From the NCBI GenBank assembly GCA_021029095.1, contig JAJOHG010000035.1:248001-312000 (forward strand): DNA of 64,000 nt. The letters run 5' to 3'. This stretch comes from Phellopilus nigrolimitatus. Lineage: Eukaryota > Basidiomycota > Agaricomycetes > Hymenochaetales > Hymenochaetaceae. Positions 58,401 to 64,000 of the stretch are shown piece after piece. A program made the position numbers and the translations under genes. A model generated the notes under the pieces. The model saw only the letters and a program-made list of their open reading frames with translations, searched no databases and was not told the origin of the DNA. Positions within the stretch are counted from its first letter, which is position 1. Every line of letters starts with the position of its first letter.

Positions 58401-60644
58401 TTCACCTGCCAGCCATGTGAATATAACCAAAAAAAGGCCAAAGCACTTGTCCTTCTTCGGAGTCGAGGTTTCCATTTTGTTGTGTGGGTCTCTGGGAAGT
58501 GCAATCGATGTAAACGGTGTGTTGCTCCGCTCCACTTCGAAAGACTTTCGTAAATCCAGGCACAATATTGCAACGGTTTCAGCCTCTCATAGCATCACTA
58601 CTTCCTATACACAACCGCGGAGACTGGATACGTGCTGTGTGATACGTACCCGGCTTTCCTAAATCCTGAACGGTTTGATTTTAAGAGGCAAGGCCCGGGC
58701 CACGCGAAAGAGTGAATTACGTCATTACATCGGCCTCGGCCGGACCTAAGCGAGCCACCCTTTCCTGCCAGCACACACCGAGGAGACCCACCAACTATCA
58801 TTGCCTTAACTTGTTTACGTCTAAAACAACTTTCTTTGGCGCATACTTTGCTATTCACGCTCTCTGTGGGAATGAACGTATCCGCGGTCTAGATATTTAT
58901 TTTGGACTGGAATCTCTCTAATTGTTTATGAGAATTCTTACTAGAGCACGCAACTATGAACGTTGCTTACCGCAGGTATCCATTATAATCACAGCTATAA
59001 GCTTCGGAAGTACAGAACCTGTGTCGCGAAATGATTGCAGGGCACGACAAGGACGGGAATTGTAATCACTGACGCCATTTTCAACGTTCCTGCGAATACA
59101 TTGTCTCTGGCACACAGAGCGAGACCATTATCTATGCCATACGATAAGTCGTCCGGCGAGGAACCAGGATTAGTGCATTCCATTCTATAGCGACCTGAGC
59201 ACGTTCGCGACATCAATAGCTCAAATGAAACCGAAGTCATCTCTTCAAAGAACCTGCAAAAGGGCTTGTTACCCCGGCATTTTGTTAGCACAACACCATG
59301 GTGAGCAAACCTCATAAACGTATTGCTGCTAATACTCTTCCAAGAAAACAGGACAGCTGGGATGGAGAGACTGACCTTCAGTTTCCGGTTCCGATGCAAA
59401 TGGGTCCTCGCAAAACAATCGAGAAGAGAAGGTGGTCACTGCCTTACTGCATGCAATGCCACTTCATCAAGAAAGCATGCGTTAGTTAGTCTGAGCGGCT
59501 GTCCTACTCGTTTCGATTCGATCCAATTCAAAAACTAATGCTGCGTGTTTTGTATCAGGACATTGGCGCTATTCTCGATTTCAAACGTCGACCTGGAGCG
59601 GTTCAAGAGGCATGTCTTCATGCAGAGAGACCTACATTGGCATGTCCAATTGTCTGTTTTCCGGAATCGACGAGAAACGGGTGGCCTCTCTTAACCACGA
59701 GCCCAAGTGTGCACAAAAAATGAGATTGCTTCGTGTCAACAAGGCAATGAAATTTTACTGCAGATTCCCTTGATACGAACACAACAGCCAGCGACCTCTG
59801 CGCCATCGAAAAGTACAGAAGTCGGAAGAAATGTAAATAAGCCCACAATGAAGGACTATTGACCGGTCATTCATCAGACCGGCTGACCACTCCGAGGACA
59901 TAGCCAGCGTTGTTCCGCGAATGAGTCGCAGTTGCTATACATTACAAATCTGCGCACAGTGACTACCGGCTATCAACCACCTGGGTAATATCAATCTAAT
60001 CTACCCGCCTGCCGGGCAAAAGGCGAATGCATAAATTACGTTGGCATTTTCTTATCGCGGTACTCATCGAGGCGGTCCAGCTCCAACTTCCGAGAAGCGT
60101 CTCTGGGCTACACCTTTTCTAACCCTGTGATGTATCGCTAGCAAGATGTCATTCGTATATCTGTGGCACCCGGGCCATGCATCCGAACACTGAAACCAGT
60201 GAGTTTTCTCCTCACAATTATTGCACAGGCCGATTGAGAATGCTGGAGATTCATCACATGCAGCGCGTCCATACTCCTGCAGGGCGTATTCTAGTTACAA
60301 CACGCTTTTGAAAGGCCGAAAACGGGACTTTGCGCCTCCAATTAATGTTGTTAACGGTGCACATGTTCTCTGCTCACAGCTTAATCTCACCTTGCGCCTC
60401 GCAAGTAGAGCAACTGCCGTACTTCCGCGCACAATATAGCTATAGCTTGTTCTTAGGAATGGGAGTGCAGGATTTAATGAAAGTATTAAAAAAAAAGGGG
60501 GGGGGGGGGTTAAATACAGTTTTCCAACCCTCCAACAACTCATCTCTTTCTCATCTCTCCCCCGGTATGTCTTTTGCGGGGCATCTCATTTACTTTATCT
60601 TACATTTTCATCCTTCACATAAGAGCGTATAACAAGGATCGTCG
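52472..60644. other. Long gene-poor region with scattered hydrophobic exons
   Basis: No complete gene could be built. Hydrophobic minus-strand segments occur at about 53730-53860 (VEVIIDIVFFLLTAI, LILLVFWVLLVRLGL), 56540-56690 (LELLLRLFVGLISSPIVLLLW) and 56880-57010 (TLLVLSTLWCFVITRACLLLW), suggesting remnants or undetected small exons of membrane protein genes. On the plus strand YCMQCHFIKKAC at 59446-59481 looks like half of a zinc cluster without the second half. A homopolymer pair, A9 then G12, lies at 60489-60509. Confidence 0.4.
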
Positions 60645-60986
60645 ATGTCGCAATCCAGCCAATATCCGCCCTTCAATCACACATATATAAACCATGATCA
60701 GAAATCATTGGCGTCTACTAATGGTTACCCGGCACGTCCTACGGCGTGTGACGCCTGTAGGAAGATCCATACGAAAGTAAGCTCTATTTATACGATTTAT
60801 GCAAGAATTTGTTTGTTAAGGTTTTTACACTGACATGTCTGACCTAGTGTGAAAGGGCAAATCCGAACCAGGCTTGCGCTCGGTGCACCAAAAAGGCTAT
60901 ACCGTGTGTGGTGAGATATATCAGTGACTCAATTTGATCTCAGTGCCGATTTGCAAAACTTCTGCTTTCAGATTTCGTCGAAGTAG
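60645..60986 (+). CDS. Short Zn2Cys6 protein, probably truncated
   Basis: Exons 60645-60776, 60848-60910 and 60972-60986. The first two give a zinc cluster CDACRKIHTK | CERANPNQACARCTKKAIPC (C-x2-C-x6-C-x8-C-x2-C-x6-C) with the intron exactly before the third Cys, as in the minus-strand relatives. After PCV and a GTGAGA donor the next acceptor leads to a stop within five codons, so the protein would be only about 69 residues, a bare DNA-binding domain. Either this is a decayed regulator or a small competitor protein; another downstream acceptor cannot be excluded. A leader ATG at 60645 precedes a polar N-terminus (SQSSQYPPFNHTY). Confidence 0.62.
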
Positions 60987-61710
60987 AACAAGCCAAGGCG
61001 TAAACTTGAGCAAAACGGCTTTCTCTTGAATTTGACAATGCATCGCGGACATACCAAAGCTCGGATTGCACATTTTTAGTCACTGTGTAATCTTCATTTT
61101 ACCCTCCTCATATCAGCCCGGAGACCGGAGATACCATATTATACCAAATATACCCTATACCCGTTTGAGTCTTGGAGTGCAATATCCGAAGACTAATCTG
61201 CCAAAATTTGCTCAACACGAAAGAGGAAATCAGACAAGCAAATAAAGAAAATCTTCTCAGTCAGAGGCTTAGATGGCGAGGGGTACGCGGGAAGCATTGA
61301 TTTTGCATTAGACAGATTCAAACTGAAAGTCTACAGGTGGGCCCGTGATAACTGACGAGCAAATAGTGAGACTGGTAAGTCGCAATTCAAACTTATAATA
61401 GCAGTATACTCGAATGCATACCAACGCCAGAACTGACCGAACAAGCCCATATCCATGACGGCACTTGTGTTGCGACTGCCAGCGCGACTATGCAAACTGA
61501 TCGTCACGTTGTGCCCACCAGTGTCGATAAGACCCTGGCCCAGAGCAGCACCAAAAACGGGCCATCGGGTCCTCGTGTTCCCTGACGCACAGAGTCGACG
61601 GGGCCTCGATCATCGGCTCGAGAATATCTGCAGTGTCTTGAAGTCCAGTTCCTATACAGGAAATACCAAGGTCAAGCGTAACATCGCAACGCACGTGAAA
61701 GTCGTGACTC
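60987..61710. other. Intergenic
   Basis: No supported gene; short frames only. Confidence 0.5.
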
Positions 61711-62949
61711 TCACTGACTCGGAGATGCATAACCCTTAGTACCTGGCCAGGCTTCTTCAAGAACTCGAAGGCGAGGAGGGTGACCGCTGTACGACAAACC
61801 CATCAAAGGTTTTGGAAATAGAGACACGGAGAAGTTTTCGAATGGGGCCTTTTTTTGAAAAGCCTGCATGTGTGCGAGAAACAGTATAGACACCGCTATA
61901 GCGGAATCCTAGAAACAAGTGAGTAAATATACGGAACTATTGGCATCTTCACCTTCTCTGCTAGAAGCATTTTTACCACGTCTTTAAACTGTTCCCGTCG
62001 ACCATAATAAAGGAAAGCTAGCCTGACTGCAAGGTCACGGATGATCTTCTCGTGCTGTGCTTCCTCGCGCCAGCAGCTCATCTGCATATCTCCCGTCTGC
62101 GGTACCGAGCATGATGATACCCATGTCGTACCCCGCAATTTCAAAAGCACCTGCGGGGCCGTAAACGCCACTTCCTTGAGGCTGTTGTAGGACTGCTCGT
62201 TATTGTCATCCATACCAGCGATATGGGGCCGTGCCATGCTGAACGAATTTGTTGTTTGTTGCGATCCAGAGATTGTCAAGCAGATAACTTTTGATATCGC
62301 AAACCAACACTAGATCCTACGTCAAGTCCCAGAGCTTGTAGTGAATTGCCTTTCGAGTACCGAGTTCCTTGTGTTCCCTGAGGGAGGCTCCTATCGCCCG
62401 ACGGTAGATGCGTGAAAGAAACCAAGGCCGCCTGTCGAACCCAATTCGTCGCCTTCTAACCATTCCAAATTCCTGCGAAGAGGTAATTCCTAAATGCACG
62501 ACAGCATCATAGACAAATATTTCTGATTCAAAAACGAACCGAGAACGCTATCAGCTATCTATGTTGCCTTGCAAAATGTATGGAACGCACATTTATGTTC
62601 TTCAAGAAGAGCGAGTCACCCTTGTTGTTCTTCTTCAAAAGCTGCAGATACAATTTTACAGATTCTTGACCGGTTAAGTCTTGTCAGAGCTTGTTATACG
62701 CCTCTGTCCACCCCAGAAAACCGAAAAGAGTGATAGCCAAGCCAATGGAGAAAAGAGAAATGATAGGTTATAGCCAAACGAACAAAAGGGCGAGAGCAAG
62801 GGGAGAAAGAGCACACCGTCCGCTAGATGAATCTCAGTCCCAAGGTTCGGCGGGGGAGGAATAACGACAGTGTAGCTGTGCTACCCACTCTCGAATTGGT
62901 CGCGAGCATGTCCTCCTGTGTTGTCGATGCTTTGCCCATGACTCGCCAT
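61711..62949 (-). pseudogene. Decayed multi-exon gene of unknown family
   Basis: A coherent minus-strand reading starts at ATG 62949 (MASHGQSIDNTGGHARDQFESG), and continues through HSYTVVIPPPPNLGTEIHLAD, AYNKL, QDLTGQESVKLYLQLLKKN, EFGMVRRRRIGFDRRPWFLSR, EHKELGTRKAIHYKLWDLT, EVAFTAPQVLLKLRGTTWVSS and REEAQHEKIIRDLAVRLAFLYYG, then a last exon ending at 61711. Exon joins are approximate. Two in-frame stops interrupt it: TAG at 62881-62883 and TGA at 62684-62686, both placed where Trp (TGG) would keep the sequence sensible. I do not recognise the family. The long conserved-looking exons suggest a real gene that recently lost function. Confidence 0.5.
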
Positions 62950-64000
62950 CCTGAGGCTGCGTGAATGTAAGCAGAAGTATGGGTACGACCGTTCTGCCAT
63001 TTCGGTGCTGTTCATCTCTCTCCTGCCAACAGCGCTCGCGATCCCTCATCTACTTATTCGTTGCCTCCGCTTCTCTGTCGGCGTAGCAGTCGGTGTCAGG
63101 GTTTTCGCTGTTTATCGACGTGTCGCACATATCTATTTGAGGTTTTCGTGAAGAGACATGGTGAAAGTAATATTATAACATACTTCTTATACTTCTTAGC
63201 CAAACACCTCGCAATGCCAGTGTCACGAAAGGTGCTGGTTCGGCTTGACCGTAGCGAGTCCACATGGCTTTGTAAGTCGATTACGATTTCGGCTAAATAA
63301 ATTCGACTCCGACATACAGTACATGAATGCTACTGACAACAAAAACCTGGCAGGCTTGAATCCGTCATGCTGAAGACTCGCCTACAGGAATTCAGCAAGA
63401 ATCGCTCACCAAGACAGCTGTCTGACGAGCGAAACCGTAGACTAGATTCGCCGCCAATGTCCTAATCAACAACATCGCGTGCCAAATGACGACGTTGTCC
63501 ACGTACCTTGACATATTCATTCAAGCTTAATGTGATGGTAGGCATCGCTGGTATTAACTGAGGGATGTTCGCTCGCTAATAGGCCTAAAACGATGTGTCG
63601 GTACGTTAAAGGGAAAAAGGATATTTCTGCCTGTCAAAGGTACGTTCCCTAACAGTCAGTCTGGTATCCGCGCTCTCTTGATAGACGATTGACATTTTCC
63701 GTGAGGTAGCGCCTGGGACTTGAAGCTTGAAACGACCTATTAAGTTCACCATTTGGTCGTTATCAGCATGGCCGAGAGGTAGCCTCATAAGACAACAACA
63801 TACAGCACAGAATTAGCTGGAGATTATGTTGAATCTTGATGAGACAGTCTTCAACGAAAAACGAAAGGCTAACATAGTTCGGGTGGTGTTATCACTTCTG
63901 CGGGCTCTTGACTGCTTGCTGTCCAAACGAAAAAGTCGATATTGTCCGAAATCAACGACTCGAGAGTGCATCTCACTCACCTCGGTAAGTGCCCTTATTC
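62950..64000. other. No supported feature
   Basis: Short open frames on both strands to the window end; nothing recognisable. Confidence 0.5.

Noticed and set aside
59446..59481. YCMQCHFIKKAC as a further Zn2Cys6 gene
   Set aside because: The intron is not at the shared position and no second half with C-x2-C-x6-C follows.
1..64000. tRNA, rRNA or other RNA genes
   Set aside because: No convincing tRNA B box with matching A box and no rRNA sequence was seen; a tRNA scan was not possible.

Overview
The window is nuclear DNA of a filamentous basidiomycete, most likely an Agaricomycete. The genes carry many short spliceosomal introns (about 50-80 bp, GT...AG), the housekeeping genes are GC-rich with polyadenylation-type flanks, there are no operons or ribosome binding sites, and the mobile elements, Zn2Cys6 regulators and alpha-kinase are of kinds common in mushrooms and polypores. 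No database search was possible; family calls rest on motifs and on intron phases that I checked by hand.

Layout. 1-8.6 kb is a conventional GC-rich gene block: the 3' end of a large low-complexity protein, then a divergent pair (a saccharopine-dehydrogenase-like oxidoreductase and a RluA/Pus9-type RNA pseudouridine synthase). At 9.2-9.6 kb is a small secreted repeat protein: signal peptide plus eight 11-residue units separated by mostly dibasic (Kex2-type) sites, i.e. a precursor of short peptides. 10.7-20 kb is a graveyard of captured or duplicated host genes, all on the plus strand and all broken: a cyclin-like gene, much of eIF3a, three pieces of an Argonaute and a piece of TFIIF-alpha lying between two of those pieces. 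An unrelated minus-strand gene with one in-frame stop (12.6-15.1 kb) sits among them.

20.6-26.1 kb is a complete Ty1/copia retrotransposon (LTRs, target duplication, primer site, polypurine tract, one uninterrupted gag-pol frame). It landed 32 bp upstream of the start codon of an intact integrase-type transposase gene (26.2-28.1 kb). This is followed by a 119-bp perfect inverted repeat (28.3-28.8 kb) and an apparently intact alpha-kinase gene (29.2-32.3 kb).

32.3-64 kb has lower GC and is gene-poor, with many small exons. Its clearest theme is a dispersed set of six fungal Zn2Cys6 DNA-binding genes (five minus, one plus), in every one of which an intron lies immediately before the third metal-binding cysteine. 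Between them are a serine-rich acidic protein (43.7-45.0 kb), a small membrane protein (48.8-49.8 kb), and a decayed multi-exon gene (61.7-62.9 kb). Several nonsense lesions in the window can be explained as C:G to T:A transitions.
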